Notes: generated by a model from the sequence alone, not told the origin. Shown: positions 1 to 11,443, counted from the first letter of the stretch. The stretch: DNA of 64,000 nucleotides from Sphingomonadales bacterium (GCA_027483465.1 JAIXUQ010000050.1:29734-93733), one strand, 5' to 3'. Numbers and translations are program-made.

Positions 1-860
1 AGTTGCCGCCATTCGCGCGCCGGTTTCAGCGCCGAATGCCGGGCCAGCGGCCCCATGCAGCGGCTGGGCGGCACCGTGGCGGCCAGCGCCGCGCGATCCA
101 GCCCATCGGGCAGCAGCGCGCGGAACCCCCAGCCTTCACCCGGTTGCCAGCCGTGGGTGGCGAGATAATGGCCAATGGAGGCAAAGACATCGGCCGGGCT
201 GCCCCACAGATCCACGCGGCCATCGCCATCGCCGTCGCGGCCATAATCCAGATAGGAACTGGGCAGGAACTGGGTCTGGCCAAAGGCGCCGGCCCAACTG
301 CCCTTCATCGCCTCACGCGGGGCATGGCCTTCGCCCACCATGCGAACGGCGGCATCCAGTTCGGCGGTGAACAATTCGCGCCGCCGGCCTTCAAAGGCCA
401 GCGTGGCCAGGGCCGAGGGCAGATCATGCCGGCCCATCACCCGGCCATAGCTGGTTTCAATGCCCCAGATCGCGGCGATCACCGCTGCCGGCACGCCGCT
501 GTTGGCTTCGGCCTGGGCCAGAAGATCGCGGTGGGCGGCGAACTGGCGCTGGCCAAAGGGGATGCGGTCACCGCGGAATTTGCCGGCCAGATAATCGGGA
601 AAGCGCACCGGGCGGGCGGCGGTGCCGGGCTGGCTGCGATCGGCGCCGATCACATGCGGCGTGAGCGCGACGCCGGCCAGCGCCGCATCCAGCCATTCCG
701 GTTTCAGCCCGCGGGCGGCGGCATCGGCGCGATACTGGTTGAGCCAATCGGCAAAGGCGGCCTGCTGTTCCGGCGACACCCGCGCCTCGTCGGCACGCGC
801 CGGCCACAGCGGCAACGCCATCACGATGATCAGACAGAGAGAACCCACAAAACGCAGCAT
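1..860 (-). CDS. mltB: Lytic murein transglycosylase, MltB type (C-terminus beyond window)
   Basis: Cleaves the glycan strands of peptidoglycan in the periplasm, leaving 1,6-anhydroMurNAc ends. The ATG at 858-860 is preceded by GAGGG and opens a signal peptide with a hydrophobic run LCLIIVMALPLW ending near ARADEA. The segment GIETSYGR carries the catalytic Glu, and GSWAGAFGQTQFLPSSY followed by an Asp/Gly-rich D-x-D-G-D-G stretch and ASIGHYL is typical of the SLT_2/MltB family. The reading frame is open to the window edge, so the C-terminus is missing. It lies 37 bases downstream of hflX on the same strand and may be the last gene of the ntrYX-hfq-hflX operon. The family assignment is secure; the exact paralogue is not. 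Confidence 0.88.
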   Translation of the reverse strand, partial: MLRFVGSLCLIIVMALPLWPARADEARVSPEQQAAFADWLNQYRADAAARGLKPEWLDAALAGVALTPHVIGADRSQPGTAARPVRFPDYLAGKFRGDRIPFGQRQFAAHRDLLAQAEANSGVPAAVIAAIWGIETSYGRVMGRHDLPSALATLAFEGRRRELFTAELDAAVRMVGEGHAPREAMKGSWAGAFGQTQFLPSSYLDYGRDGDGDGRVDLWGSPADVFASIGHYLATHGWQPGEGWGFRALLPDGLDRAALAATVPPSRCMGPLARHSALKPAREWRQ

Positions 861-897
861 TAACCCTCATTGCCAAAGCCAGCCGCGCGGGAAAACC

Positions 898-2295
898 TCA
901 AATCAGCGTATCAAAGCGGGCCTTGTCCTTGTCGGAGAGGCGGACGTCGAGAATCATGCACGCTTCGTCGCTGCTGCTGTCCACCACCTCACCATGGCTG
1001 TGCAGCCAGGCGATGCGGCGGCCATCGGCCAGCGGCACGCGGATGCGGTGCACGCGCGCGCCGGCCCGCAGCGCGGTGTCCATCGCGGCCTGCAACTGGG
1101 CGATGCCTTCGCCGGTGAGCGCCGAAACCGGGATGGCATCATCCCCGGCGCGGGCGCGCACCAGTTCGGCCTGTTCGGTCGGCAGCGCGTCCATCTTGTT
1201 GAACAGGGTGAGCATCGGGGTTTCGCGCCCACCGGGCGCCAGGCCCAGATCGGCCAGCACGTCCAGCACATCCTGGGCCTGGGCCTCGCTGTCCGGGTGG
1301 CTGATGTCGCGCACGTGGATGATCAGATCGGCCTCCAGCACCTCCTCCAGCGTGGCGCGGAAGGCTGCGACCAACTGGGTGGGCAGATCGGAGACGAACC
1401 CCACCGTGTCGGACAATACGACCTTGTCATGCCCCGGCAGCCGGATGGCGCGCATGGTGGGGTCCAGCGTGGCAAACAGCAGATCCTCGGCGCGCACCTC
1501 GGCGCCGGTCAGCCGGTTGAACAGGGTGGATTTGCCGGCATTGGTATAGCCGACCAGCGCCACCACCGGCCACGGCGCCTTCTGCCGGTTGCGCCGGTGC
1601 AGGCCGCGGGTGCGGCGCACCTCCTCAAGCTCTTTCTTCAGCCGGGCGATGCGGTCGCGGATCAGGCGGCGGTCCGTCTCGATCTGCGATTCGCCGGGGC
1701 CGCCCAGAAAGCCGAAGCCGCCGCGCTGGCGTTCAAGGTGGGTCCAGCTGCGCACCAGCCGGCTGGACTGATAATGAAGATGCGCCAGTTCCACCTGCAA
1801 CGTGCCTTCGGCGGTGCTGGCGCGCTCGCCGAAAATCTCCAGGATCAGCCCGGTGCGGTCGATCAGCTTGGCCTTCAGCGCCTTTTCCAGGTTGCGCTGC
1901 TGCACCGGCGTGACCGCGCCATCCACGATCACCACCTCCACGCCCAGCGCCGCCACCAGCCCGGCCAGCCGATCAATCTGGCCGCTGCCCAGCAGATGCG
2001 AGACGGAAACGCTGCGCAGCCGCACCACCTCGGCATGCACGACGTTCAGCGCGATGGCGCGGGTGAGGCCCACGGCTTCGGCCAGCTTGGCATCGGGTGA
2101 GCGCTGGGCAGCCGAGTCACGGCCTGGATGGCCACCCCGGCCGCTGGCGATATGGGGCAGGATGACGATGGCGCGCGCGCCCGTGCGCAGGCCGCGCGCC
2201 TCGTCAAACCCGGCGATGGTCAGCTGGTTGGGGCCGGTGACGGGCGCCCCAATGATGGGGGCTGTTGTCGCCGCCCCGGCGGGTTGTTCAGGCAA
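898..2295 (-). CDS. hflX: Ribosome-associated GTPase HflX
   Basis: HflX binds the 50S subunit and 70S ribosomes, and in other bacteria splits stalled or heat-damaged ribosomes. About 465 residues. The N-terminal HflX domain (roughly 40-220, including the Gly-rich LRSRSVSHLLGSGQ-like region) precedes a GTPase domain with G1 GYTNAGKST near residue 250, G3 DTVGF and G4 FNKMD. The frame starts with TTG, 8 bases after the hfq stop codon; no ATG lies nearby, and an internal GTG about 20 codons in is an alternative. The hfq-hflX pairing is widely conserved in proteobacteria. The product name is sure; the start codon is less so. Confidence 0.95.
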   Translation of the reverse strand: MPEQPAGAATTAPIIGAPVTGPNQLTIAGFDEARGLRTGARAIVILPHIASGRGGHPGRDSAAQRSPDAKLAEAVGLTRAIALNVVHAEVVRLRSVSVSHLLGSGQIDRLAGLVAALGVEVVIVDGAVTPVQQRNLEKALKAKLIDRTGLILEIFGERASTAEGTLQVELAHLHYQSSRLVRSWTHLERQRGGFGFLGGPGESQIETDRRLIRDRIARLKKELEEVRRTRGLHRRNRQKAPWPVVALVGYTNAGKSTLFNRLTGAEVRAEDLLFATLDPTMRAIRLPGHDKVVLSDTVGFVSDLPTQLVAAFRATLEEVLEADLIIHVRDISHPDSEAQAQDVLDVLADLGLAPGGRETPMLTLFNKMDALPTEQAELVRARAGDDAIPVSALTGEGIAQLQAAMDTALRAGARVHRIRVPLADGRRIAWLHSHGEVVDSSSDEACMILDVRLSDKDKARFDTLI

Positions 2296-2303
2296 TCAGG
2301 CGC

Positions 2304-2543
2304 TCACTCTTCGGTTTCGGCCTCGAACAGTTGCAGCGGAGTGGCCGGCATCACCGTCGAGATGGCATGCTTGTACACCAGCTGGCTGTGGCCGTCACGG
2401 CGCAACAGCACCGAAAAATTGTCAAACCAGGTGATCACGCCTTGCAGCTTTACGCCGTTCACCAGGAACATCGTCACCGGGGTGCGGGTTTTGCGCACCG
2501 TGTTGAGAAACACATCCTGCAGGCTGTTGGGTTTGTCGGCCAT
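2304..2543 (-). CDS. hfq: RNA chaperone Hfq
   Basis: Small (79 residue) Sm-like hexameric protein that pairs small RNAs with mRNAs. It shows the Sm1 motif (NSLQDVFLN, then [13 protein letters not shown]) and the Sm2 motif ([10 protein letters not shown]), followed by a short acidic tail. I chose the ATG at 2541-2543 (MADKPNSLQ, the family's usual N-terminus), with AGGGA upstream; an in-frame ATG 15 codons earlier would add an atypical tail. It lies 108 bases downstream of ntrX and 8 bases upstream of hflX. A promoter-like sequence sits in the gap before it, so it may be transcribed independently of ntrX. Confidence 0.97.
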   Translation of the reverse strand: MADKPNSLQDVFLNTVRKTRTPVTMFLVNGVKLQGVITWFDNFSVLLRRDGHSQLVYKHAISTVMPATPLQLFEAETEE

Positions 2544-2590
2544 CGGGTCATCCCTGTTCTTCTTGGGCGCGAACGCGCCGCCCTGCAATC

Positions 2591-2619
2591 GGCATAGGCA
2601 GGGAACCGGGGCTTTTCAA
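2591..2619 (-). promoter_or_regulatory. Candidate sigma-70 promoter for hfq
   Basis: On the minus strand, TTGAAA (2619-2614) and TATGCC (2596-2591) are separated by exactly 17 bases, about 48 bases upstream of the hfq ATG. This lies in the 108-base ntrX-hfq gap, where the local composition is more AT-rich. It is inferred from consensus only. Confidence 0.4.
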
Positions 2620-2651
2620 ATATTCCTTTCGTCACAGGCCGCTGATGGTGG

Positions 2652-4052
<1,401 letters not shown>

Positions 4053-4084
4053 GGCGGGGAAGCATCCTCAACTGGGGGGCAGTC

Positions 4085-6415
4085 TCAAACAGGGGCGATC
4101 ACGCTGGCCGTGGTCAGGGCCGGCGGCAGCATCTGGGCTTGGGCGGGTGGGGCATCGGGCAGTGGCGCGCGGGCCAGGGTGGCCACCACCATGGCACCGG
4201 GGCCGGCCGGATTGTCGGCCAGTTCCAGCTGGCCGCCATGATCCTCGATGATCTTGGCGGTGATGGCGAGGCCAAGTCCGGTGCCGCGCGCCCGGGTGGT
4301 GACATAGGGTTCCAGCAGGCGCATCCGGTCTTCGGCCGGAAAGCCCAGGCCATTGTCGGTGACGGCAAGGCGGATCTGGCTGCCGGCCTCGGCCAGGCTG
4401 ATGGCGATTTGGCCGGGGCCGCCATCGGCCTCCATGCGCGCGGTCACGCTTTCGGCGGCGTTCTTGATCAGATTGGTGATGGCGCGCGCCAGTTGCTGCC
4501 GGTCACACACCAGCGGGGCAGTGGTCTCGCCCGACAGGCTGAAGCGGATGGCCGGGAAGGCCACTTCCTGCAGCACCAGCGCCTGGCGCACCAGCCGGTC
4601 AAGCTGGTCGGGCGCAAACACCGGCTTGGGCAGGCGGGCGAATTCGGAAAATTCGTCCACCATGCGCCTGAGGTCCCCCACCTGGCGGACGATGGTGCCG
4701 GTGAGCGTGGTGAAGGTGTCCGCGTCCTCGGCGATCTGGCGGCCGAACTTGCGTTGCAGCCGCTCGGCGGCCAGCTGGATGGGGGTGAGCGGGTTCTTGA
4801 TCTCGTGTGCGATGCGGCGGGCGACATCGGCCCAGGCGGCACGGCGCTGATCGGCCAGTTGCGCCGAGATGTCGTCAAAGGTCAGCACGAAGCCGGCACC
4901 GCCCTGGCCCTCACCGGCCGCGCCAAAGCGCACCGCCAGCGTCTGGGTTTCGCCATCGCGCTGGATGCGCACCTGGCCGGCGGCATCGCCGCTGTGGCGG
5001 GCCTGGTCCAGCAGTTCGGCCAGTTCGGGGGCCACGTCGCTCAGCCGCTGGCCGCGCAGCAGCCGGTGCGGCACCCCCAGCAACGAGGCGGCGGACGCAT
5101 TGGCGACGCGGATTTCGCCATCGGGCGCGATGGACATCACCCCGGCCGAAACACCGGCCAGCACGGCCTCGGTGAAGCGGCGGCGGGTGTCGAGTTCGCC
5201 ATTGGCGCTGAGAAGCGCGGCCTGCTGGCTTTTCAGCTGGCTGGTCATGCGGTTGAAGGCGCGTTCCAGCACGCCGATCTCGTCGGCATCGCCGCGCACC
5301 GGCACGCGCACATCCAGATCGCCGGCACCCACCCGTTCGGCGGCAAAGGCCAGCCGGGCGATGGGCTCCACCAGCCGGTTGGCCAGCCACAGCGCAAACC
5401 AGATGGCAACGATCAGGGTGAGCAGCGAGACCGCCATCAACACCAGGTTGAAGCGCAACTGCATCACCCGGCTGCGCTCGATCAGCGACTTGTATTCGTC
5501 CAGCGCACCGGCGGCCTTGCTGGCGCGGGCCAGCACGGCGGGGTCCACCCGGCGGCTGACATAGAGGAAGGTGGCCGGCAGGCCGGGCACCGCCACGGCG
5601 GCCTCCACCCGGTCCTCCCCGGCGCCGATCAGGGTGACCGGCGCAGCCACCGCCCGGCCCAGATCAATGTCAGACAGATGGTTGGCGACATCGGCCGGGC
5701 CCACCTTGCTGAGCGCCACGAATTCCAGCCCGCCGGCCGTGCGCCGCACCACCGCGGCTTCAGTGAGGGTGCGGCCGGCCACCTGGAAATCCAGCCCGCG
5801 CCGGAACAGCGCCGAGCCCTCGCCGAAATCGCGCGCATACGAGGCGACGTCGGCCGCCATCACCACGATATCATCGGCAATGCGCTGGCGGTTTTCCTCC
5901 ACATACGCCTGGGCGACCTGGTTGGAGCCATCGAGCACGGTGCGCACCCGGTCGGAAAACCAGAATTGCACGCCAAACTGGAACAGCAGCGAGGCAAACA
6001 CCACCACCAGCAGCGTGGGCACCGCGGCGATGGAGGCAAACAGCGCCACCAGCCGCAGGTGCAGCCGGGCGCCGGCCAGGCCGCGCCGGCGATTGGTGAC
6101 CAGCACCGCCACGCGCCGGCCGATCAGCACCACCAGCAGCATCGCCGGCACCAGATTGGCCACCACCAACAGCGCCACCAGCGGCTGCGAGGCGCCATTG
6201 GCCGGCAAACCGCGCCCGGTGAGCCAGGCATAGCTGGACCAGCCGGCCACGATGGTGAGCACCGCCGCCAGCAATTCCAGCCTGGGATAGAAACCGGCGC
6301 TGCGGCTGATGCGCAGCGCCCGGCGGGACAGGCGCCGCCAGCGCACCGCCTGCCGCGCCAGCAGGCCGCGCCGCCGCCGCACCATGATGTTCAGTTGATG
6401 CGAATCGCCTGCCAC
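4085..6415 (-). CDS. ntrY: NtrY membrane sensor histidine kinase
   Basis: Sensor kinase that phosphorylates NtrX. About 776 residues. Three hydrophobic segments lie within the first 160 residues, followed by an extracytoplasmic region, a fourth segment (LVLMAVSLLTLIVAIWFAL), a HAMP domain, a PAS domain (around 395-500), the H-box ARRIAHEIKNPLTP (phospho-His near 536) and an ATPase domain with N-box NLIKNAAES, G1 VTDNGLGFP and G2 GTGLGLAI. The open frame begins with GTG at 6413-6415. No strong ribosome site is visible, and the ATG ten codons downstream (6383-6385) is an alternative. It lies 78 bases downstream of dusB. Neither ntrB nor ntrC lies between them. Confidence 0.94.
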   Translation of the reverse strand: MAGDSHQLNIMVRRRRGLLARQAVRWRRLSRRALRISRSAGFYPRLELLAAVLTIVAGWSSYAWLTGRGLPANGASQPLVALLVVANLVPAMLLVVLIGRRVAVLVTNRRRGLAGARLHLRLVALFASIAAVPTLLVVVFASLLFQFGVQFWFSDRVRTVLDGSNQVAQAYVEENRQRIADDIVVMAADVASYARDFGEGSALFRRGLDFQVAGRTLTEAAVVRRTAGGLEFVALSKVGPADVANHLSDIDLGRAVAAPVTLIGAGEDRVEAAVAVPGLPATFLYVSRRVDPAVLARASKAAGALDEYKSLIERSRVMQLRFNLVLMAVSLLTLIVAIWFALWLANRLVEPIARLAFAAERVGAGDLDVRVPVRGDADEIGVLERAFNRMTSQLKSQQAALLSANGELDTRRRFTEAVLAGVSAGVMSIAPDGEIRVANASAASLLGVPHRLLRGQRLSDVAPELAELLDQARHSGDAAGQVRIQRDGETQTLAVRFGAAGEGQGGAGFVLTFDDISAQLADQRRAAWADVARRIAHEIKNPLTPIQLAAERLQRKFGRQIAEDADTFTTLTGTIVRQVGDLRRMVDEFSEFARLPKPVFAPDQLDRLVRQALVLQEVAFPAIRFSLSGETTAPLVCDRQQLARAITNLIKNAAESVTARMEADGGPGQIAISLAEAGSQIRLAVTDNGLGFPAEDRMRLLEPYVTTRARGTGLGLAITAKIIEDHGGQLELADNPAGPGAMVVATLARAPLPDAPPAQAQMLPPALTTASVIAPV

Positions 6416-6493
6416 AATGCGGCGGTGATAGCCGATTGCTGTTGCAACGGGAACACAGTCAATCGCCGCAGCGTTGCCTTTATGCGACAGGCG

Positions 6494-7504
6494 TCAGGCG
6501 GCCTGATCGAGCACCGGGGCGCGCAGCAGCGCCTCATAGAAACGGTCGATCATCGCCAGCACAGCGCTGCTGCTGGTCACCTGGTTGACGGCGTGGCGGA
6601 ACTGGGCGCTGTCGTGCAGGCCTTTGGTGTACCAGCCCAGATGCTTGCGCGCGAGATTGACCCCGTTCAGCTCGCCATACAGATCAAGCATCAGGCCATA
6701 ATGTTCCTTCACCAGCGCATGCTGTTCGGCGAGGCTTGGGTCGGCCGGCACAGGCCGGCCGGTGAGCGCCGCCATCACCTGCGCCAGCAACCAGGGCCGG
6801 CCATAGGCGCCACGCCCGATCATCACGCCATCAGCGCCGCTCTGGGCCAGCGCCGCCCTGGCATCTTCAATCGAACAAATGTCACCATTCACGATCACAG
6901 GCAGTTGCACGGCATTCTTCACTTTGCGCACGAAGGCCCAATCAGCGGTGCCGCTGTACAGCTGGCAGCGGGTGCGGCCGTGCACGGTGATCAGCTGCAC
7001 CCCTTCCGCTTCGGCGATGCGGGCGAGTTCGGGCGCGTTCAGGCTGTTGTGATCCCAGCCCATGCGCATCTTCAGCGTCACCGGCAGCTTCACGGCCTTC
7101 ACGGTGGCACGGATCAGCTGGGTGGCCAGCGGCAGATCGCGCATTAGGCTGGAGCCGGCGTGGCCATTGACCACCTTCTTCACCGGGCAACCCATGTTGA
7201 TGTCGATGATGGCGGCGCCCTTCTGCTCGTTCAGCTTGGCGGCTTCGGCCATGCGCTGCGGCTCGCAGCCGGCCAGCTGCATCGAAACCGGCTCCTCGCT
7301 GGGGTGCCAGGCGGCCTTCTGGATGCTCTGCCGCGTCTCGCGGATCATCGCTTCGGATGCGATCATCTCGGTCACGGTCAGCCCCGCGCCGAAACGGCGC
7401 ACCAGCGTGCGGAACGGCATGTCGGTCACGCCGGTCATCGGCGCCAGGATCACCGGCACGTCGATACGGTTGGGGCCGATCTGGATGGGGGAAATCAGGG
7501 TCAT
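6494..7504 (-). CDS. dusB: tRNA-dihydrouridine synthase DusB (NifR3)
   Basis: FMN enzyme that reduces specific uridines of tRNA to dihydrouridine. TIM-barrel Dus motifs are seen in order: [12 protein letters not shown], the catalytic-Cys loop [18 protein letters not shown], the His-containing [17 protein letters not shown] and the flavin-binding [15 protein letters not shown]. Start taken at the ATG of [10 protein letters not shown] (7502-7504), where the family alignment begins; an in-frame ATG 13 codons upstream exists. 336 residues. It is divergent from ispDF with a 60-base gap, and is probably the first gene of the dusB-ntrYX-hfq-hflX unit, as in many alphaproteobacteria. Confidence 0.95.
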   Translation of the reverse strand: MTLISPIQIGPNRIDVPVILAPMTGVTDMPFRTLVRRFGAGLTVTEMIASEAMIRETRQSIQKAAWHPSEEPVSMQLAGCEPQRMAEAAKLNEQKGAAIIDINMGCPVKKVVNGHAGSSLMRDLPLATQLIRATVKAVKLPVTLKMRMGWDHNSLNAPELARIAEAEGVQLITVHGRTRCQLYSGTADWAFVRKVKNAVQLPVIVNGDICSIEDARAALAQSGADGVMIGRGAYGRPWLLAQVMAALTGRPVPADPSLAEQHALVKEHYGLMLDLYGELNGVNLARKHLGWYTKGLHDSAQFRHAVNQVTSSSAVLAMIDRFYEALLRAPVLDQAA

Positions 7505-7564
7505 CGCCGGCGGGCCATAGCGCAGATTGGCCCTTTTCCACAAGGCAAGCGGCCTTTATGCGGC

Positions 7565-8716
7565 ATGGCCATGCGCATCCATGCCATCATCGTCGCCGCC
7601 GGCAGCGGCATCAGGGCCGGCGGCGGCATCCCGAAACAATATCGCAGCGTCGCCGGCCAGCCGCTGCTGCGCCATGCCATCGAGGGCCTGCTCGGCCATC
7701 CGGCGATCAGCGGCGTCACCGTGGTGATCAACCCCGATTGCCGCGCGCTTTATGATGCCGCCGTCGCCGGCCTGCCGCTGCCCGCGCCGGTGGCCGGCGG
7801 CGCCACCCGCCAGGCATCAGTGCTGGCCGGGCTGGAGGCGCTGGCCGCCGATCCGCCCGATCTTGTGCTGGTGCATGATGCCGCCCGCGCCTTTGTGCCG
7901 GCCGCGATGATCGATGCGCTGCTGGCGGCGTTCAATGATCCCGCATTGGATGGCGCATGCCCCGCCCTGCCCCAGGTGGACAGTCTGCGCCGCGGGGCGG
8001 ATGGCCGCTTTTCCGGCAGTGTCGATCGCGACAATCTCTGGCGGGTGCAGACCCCGCAGGCCTTCCGCTATCCGGCGATCCTGGCCGCCCACCGCGCCGC
8101 CGCGCCGGGGCAGACGGACGAGGTGGCCATCGCGCTCGCCGCCGGCCTGGGCGTGGCGATCACGCCGGGCGACGAGCACGCTTTCAAGGTGACGGAGCCG
8201 GCCGATTTTGCCAAGGCGCAAGCCATGACCAACTATTCCTTCCGCGCCGCCTCCGGCTTTGATGTCCACAAATTCGGGCCGGGCGATCATGTCTGGCTGT
8301 GCGGGGTGAAAATCCCCCACGAGGCCGGGCTGGTGGGCCACAGCGATGCCGATGCCGGTCTCCATGCCCTCACCGATGCGCTGCTCGGCACCATTGCCGC
8401 CGGCGACATCGGCGACCATTTCCCGCCCAGCGATGATCGCTGGAAAGGCGCCGCGTCTGACCAGTTCCTGGCCCACGCCGCAGCGCTGGTGCGGGTGCGC
8501 GGCGGCATCATCGATCATGTCGATGTCACGCTGATCTGCGAGCGGCCCAAGATCGGCCCCCACCGCGAGGCGATGCGGGCCCGGCTGGCCGACATCCTGG
8601 GCCTTGCGCCCAATCGGGTGAGCGTGAAGGCCACCACCACCGAGAAGCTGGGCTTCACCGGCCGGCAGGAGGGCATCGCCGCCCAGGCCATGGCCAGCGT
8701 GCGGGTGCCGGAATGA
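7565..8716 (+). CDS. ispDF: Bifunctional IspD/IspF (non-mevalonate isoprenoid synthesis)
   Basis: Fusion enzyme catalysing two steps of the MEP pathway: CTP plus MEP to CDP-ME (IspD) and CDP-ME 2-phosphate to ME-cPP (IspF). The N-terminal cytidylyltransferase shows AAGSG, a Gly/Pro loop ending PKQY, and VLVHDAAR. The IspF half starts near residue 221 with metal ligands in GFDVHKF and [11 protein letters not shown] and the [10 protein letters not shown] motif near the end. 383 residues from the ATG at 7565 (MAMRIHAII); the ATG at 7571 is equally possible. The fused form is common in alphaproteobacteria. It overlaps the next gene by ATGA. Confidence 0.96.
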   Translation: MAMRIHAIIVAAGSGIRAGGGIPKQYRSVAGQPLLRHAIEGLLGHPAISGVTVVINPDCRALYDAAVAGLPLPAPVAGGATRQASVLAGLEALAADPPDLVLVHDAARAFVPAAMIDALLAAFNDPALDGACPALPQVDSLRRGADGRFSGSVDRDNLWRVQTPQAFRYPAILAAHRAAAPGQTDEVAIALAAGLGVAITPGDEHAFKVTEPADFAKAQAMTNYSFRAASGFDVHKFGPGDHVWLCGVKIPHEAGLVGHSDADAGLHALTDALLGTIAAGDIGDHFPPSDDRWKGAASDQFLAHAAALVRVRGGIIDHVDVTLICERPKIGPHREAMRARLADILGLAPNRVSVKATTTEKLGFTGRQEGIAAQAMASVRVPE

Positions 8717-9210
8717 GCGGGATGGACGCCGAACTGGTCGCCATGGCCGAACTGGTGCTGGCCGAAAACCGCCGGGCCGGGCGCCGTATCGCGGTGGCCG
8801 AAAGCTGCACGGGCGGGCTGGTGGCCGCCGCGCTCACCGAAATCGCCGGATCATCCGACGTGTTTGAACGCGGCTTTGTCACCTATTCCAACGAGGCCAA
8901 GATGGAATTGCTCGGCGTGTCGGAGGATGTGCTGGCCACCTTTGGCGCTGTCTCGCCGGCCACGGCCTGGGCGATGGCACAGGGCGTGCTGGCCGCCAGC
9001 CCGGCCGATATCGCGGTGTCGATCACCGGCATCGCCGGGCCGGGCGGTGCCACGCCGGGCAAGCCGGTGGGCATGGTGGTGTTTGCCCGGGCGGTGCGCG
9101 GCGAACCGGACGAAGCGGTGGTGGCCGATACCCGCCAGTTCGGCGATCTGGGCCGCAGCGAGGTGCGCCGCCAGGCGGCGCTGGTGGCGCTGGGCCTGCT
9201 GAGGCCCTGA
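8713..9210 (+). CDS. CinA C-terminal-domain amidase (NMN deamidase, PncC-like)
   Basis: 165-residue stand-alone CinA C-terminal domain. The family hydrolyses nicotinamide mononucleotide to nicotinic acid mononucleotide in pyridine nucleotide recycling. Diagnostic stretches are [22 protein letters not shown], containing the nucleophilic Ser in [20 protein letters not shown], and [18 protein letters not shown]. It overlaps ispDF by four bases (ATGA), implying translational coupling. Convergent with the RatA-like gene, whose stop codon is 11 bases away. The family is certain; the substrate is inferred from characterised PncC proteins. Confidence 0.93.
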   Translation: MSGMDAELVAMAELVLAENRRAGRRIAVAESCTGGLVAAALTEIAGSSDVFERGFVTYSNEAKMELLGVSEDVLATFGAVSPATAWAMAQGVLAASPADIAVSITGIAGPGGATPGKPVGMVVFARAVRGEPDEAVVADTRQFGDLGRSEVRRQAALVALGLLRP

Positions 9211-9221
9211 CCTTTCAGGCC

Positions 9222-9689
9222 CTAACGCGGTCCATACAGCGCCTCGGCCCGGCGCACGAAGGCACTGACCATCTTTTCAAAGGCTTCGGCAAACACCATG
9301 CCGGCCAGCGCCTCGAACGCGCGGTTGCGGAACTGGAAATCCACCGAAAAATCAATGTCGCAGCCGCCGCCCGGCCGGTCACAGAACTGCCAGTCGTTGA
9401 ACAGATATTTCATCGGGCCATCAAGATAATCGACATGGACATGGCCCTTGCCGGCGGCATTGACCGGTTCCAGCGTCACCCGGCTGGTGAATTTCTCGCG
9501 GATCATGCGAAAGCCCACCACCATGTCGGCCACCAGCACCTCGCGGCCATCCGGCTGCGGCTGTTTCGGCCCCACCCGCATGCCCTGCACCCAGGGCAGG
9601 AACTCGCCATAACGGCCGACATCGGCGACCAGAGCAAACATCTCGGCCGCCGACCATGGCAGGGAACGCACTTCGCGGTGTTTGGGCAT
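9222..9689 (-). CDS. RatA/Coq10-like START-domain protein
   Basis: 155-residue polyketide cyclase/START superfamily protein of the Coq10/RatA group (VRSLPWSAAEMFALVADVGRYGEFLPWV at the N-terminus; FSVDFQFRNRAFEALAGMVFAEAFEKMV near the C-terminus). In mitochondria and alphaproteobacteria this family binds ubiquinone and supports respiration; in E. coli RatA was described as inhibiting ribosome subunit association. The ubiquinone role seems more likely here but is inference. It overlaps lipA by one base (TGATG), so the two are co-translated; the same lipA-coq10 order is common in alphaproteobacteria. Confidence 0.9.
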   Translation of the reverse strand: MPKHREVRSLPWSAAEMFALVADVGRYGEFLPWVQGMRVGPKQPQPDGREVLVADMVVGFRMIREKFTSRVTLEPVNAAGKGHVHVDYLDGPMKYLFNDWQFCDRPGGGCDIDFSVDFQFRNRAFEALAGMVFAEAFEKMVSAFVRRAEALYGPR

Positions 9690-10639
9690 CAGCCCCGCTT
9701 AGCGGCGGGGCTGGCGGCTGCCGCCTGCGCCTTTCGCCGCGCCTGCATTTCGGCAAAATCCCGGCCGGCGTGATAGGAGGAGCGGGTGAGCGGCGAGGCC
9801 GCCACCAGCAGGAAGCCCTTGGAGCGGGCAACGGCGGCATAGGCCTGGAAACTGGCCGGCGGCACGAATTCGATCACCTTGGCGTGGCGCGGCGTGGGCT
9901 GGAGATATTGGCCCACGGTGAGGAAATCCACCCCGGCCGAACGCATGTCGTCAAACACCTGGTGCAGTTCGAGCGCGGTTTCACCCAGGCCCACCATCAG
10001 CCCCGATTTGGTGAAGATGGTGGGGGACAGCGCCTTCACCTTGTCGAGCAGGCGCAGCGAATGATAATAGCGCGCGCCCGGCCGGATGGTGGGATAGAGG
10101 CGCGGCACGGTTTCCAGATTGTGGTTGTACACATCGGGGCCGGCCTCCACGATCATTTCCACCGCCCGGTCCATCTTGTTGCGGAAATCGGGCGTGAGGA
10201 TTTCGATCGTCGTCTCCGGCGTTTGCCGGCGCAATTCGTTGATCACCTTCACGAACTGGCTGGCGCCGCCATCGGGCAGATCATCCCGGTCAACCGAGGT
10301 GATGACGATATGCTGCAAGCCCAAGCGGGCCGCGGCCTCGGCGACATGGCCAGGTTCGGCGGCGTCCACCATGGCCGGCATGCCGGTCTTCACGTTACAA
10401 AAGGCGCAGGCGCGGGTGCAGGTGTCGCCCAGGATCATCACCGTGGCGTGCTTCTGGCTCCAGCATTCACCGATATTGGGGCAGGCCGCCTCCTCGCACA
10501 CGGTGTTGAGCTTGAGCCCGCGCATCAGCGTGCGGGTTTCGTTGTACGCCTTGCTGGTGGGCGCCCTCACCCGGATCCAGTCCGGCTTGCGCGGCAGGCC
10601 CGACGGGGTGGTGGGCAGATCAAGGACATTCTGGCTCAT
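9689..10639 (-). CDS. lipA: Lipoyl synthase LipA
   Basis: Radical-SAM enzyme inserting two sulfurs into octanoyl groups on E2 and H proteins, so it supplies the cofactor for the two 2-oxoacid dehydrogenases encoded in this window. 316 residues. It has the auxiliary-cluster motif [12 protein letters not shown] and the radical-SAM motif CTRACAFC, then GLMVGLGET and [19 protein letters not shown] near the C-terminus. It is divergent from the carbonic anhydrase gene across a 105-base gap and starts a two-gene unit with the Coq10-like gene. Confidence 0.97.
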   Translation of the reverse strand: MSQNVLDLPTTPSGLPRKPDWIRVRAPTSKAYNETRTLMRGLKLNTVCEEAACPNIGECWSQKHATVMILGDTCTRACAFCNVKTGMPAMVDAAEPGHVAEAAARLGLQHIVITSVDRDDLPDGGASQFVKVINELRRQTPETTIEILTPDFRNKMDRAVEMIVEAGPDVYNHNLETVPRLYPTIRPGARYYHSLRLLDKVKALSPTIFTKSGLMVGLGETALELHQVFDDMRSAGVDFLTVGQYLQPTPRHAKVIEFVPPASFQAYAAVARSKGFLLVAASPLTRSSYHAGRDFAEMQARRKAQAAAASPAAKRG

Positions 10640-10744
10640 GCCGCAGGATTAGCCGCAGTTGCCGCCGATGCCAACATCAGCGGGTGACGATGCTGCCATA
10701 ACCGCGTAACATGGCCGCAGGGCAGAGCGACACAGGGGAAGATC

Positions 10745-11443
10745 ATGCCGGAATTCAAGGCTTTGCTGGAAGGCTATCGCCGCTTCCGCACCGGGGCCTA
10801 TCAGGAACAGCGCCGCCGTTACGATGCCTTGGCCGACAAGGGCCAGGCGCCGGGCGTGCTGGTGATCAGCTGTTCCGACAGCCGGGTGGACCCGACCCGG
10901 ATTTTCGACACCGAACCGGGCCAGATGTTCGTGGTGCGCAATGTCGCTAATCTGGTGCCGCACTTCGATCCCGATCCCTCGCATGGCCAGCACAGCACGT
11001 CGGCCGCGATTGAATATGCCGTCACCCAATTGAAGGTGCACCACATCCTGGTGCTGGGCCATGCCCGCTGCGGCGGCATCAAGGCCAGTCTGGAAGGCAC
11101 GTTCGACAATGCCCAACCCGGCGAGGGCGGGTTCATCAACCGCTGGATGAGCCAGATTGCTTCGGCCCGGGACACGATTCGCGCCGCAGCGCAGCTTTCG
11201 CCCGACATTGATGCGTGCAGTGCGCTGGAACTGGCCTCGATCCGGCTGTCGATCGACAATCTGCGCAGCTTCCCGTTCATCGCCAAGGCCGAAGCCAAGG
11301 GCGAACTGCATCTGCAAGGCGCGCTGTTCGACATTGCCGAGGGCGTGCTGCGCGTGCTCAACCACGAAAGCGGCAAGTTTGAATCGCTGTCGGTGGATTG
11401 GGAGGCGGAGCCGGCGCCGGCACAACTCAAGGCGGTGCCTTAG
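10745..11443 (+). CDS. can: Beta-class carbonic anhydrase
   Basis: Zinc enzyme interconverting CO2 and bicarbonate, 232 residues. Zinc ligands are the Cys of ISCSDSRVDP (with the Asp/Arg dyad), and His and Cys in LGHARCGGIKA. FVVRNVANLVP follows the first motif, as in the plant-like beta-CA clade. The start is preceded by AGGGGAAGATC, a good ribosome site. Its TAG stop codon forms the first base of an 18-bp terminal inverted repeat (see 11443-11629). No neighbouring gene is obviously linked to it. Confidence 0.95.
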   Translation: MPEFKALLEGYRRFRTGAYQEQRRRYDALADKGQAPGVLVISCSDSRVDPTRIFDTEPGQMFVVRNVANLVPHFDPDPSHGQHSTSAAIEYAVTQLKVHHILVLGHARCGGIKASLEGTFDNAQPGEGGFINRWMSQIASARDTIRAAAQLSPDIDACSALELASIRLSIDNLRSFPFIAKAEAKGELHLQGALFDIAEGVLRVLNHESGKFESLSVDWEAEPAPAQLKAVP

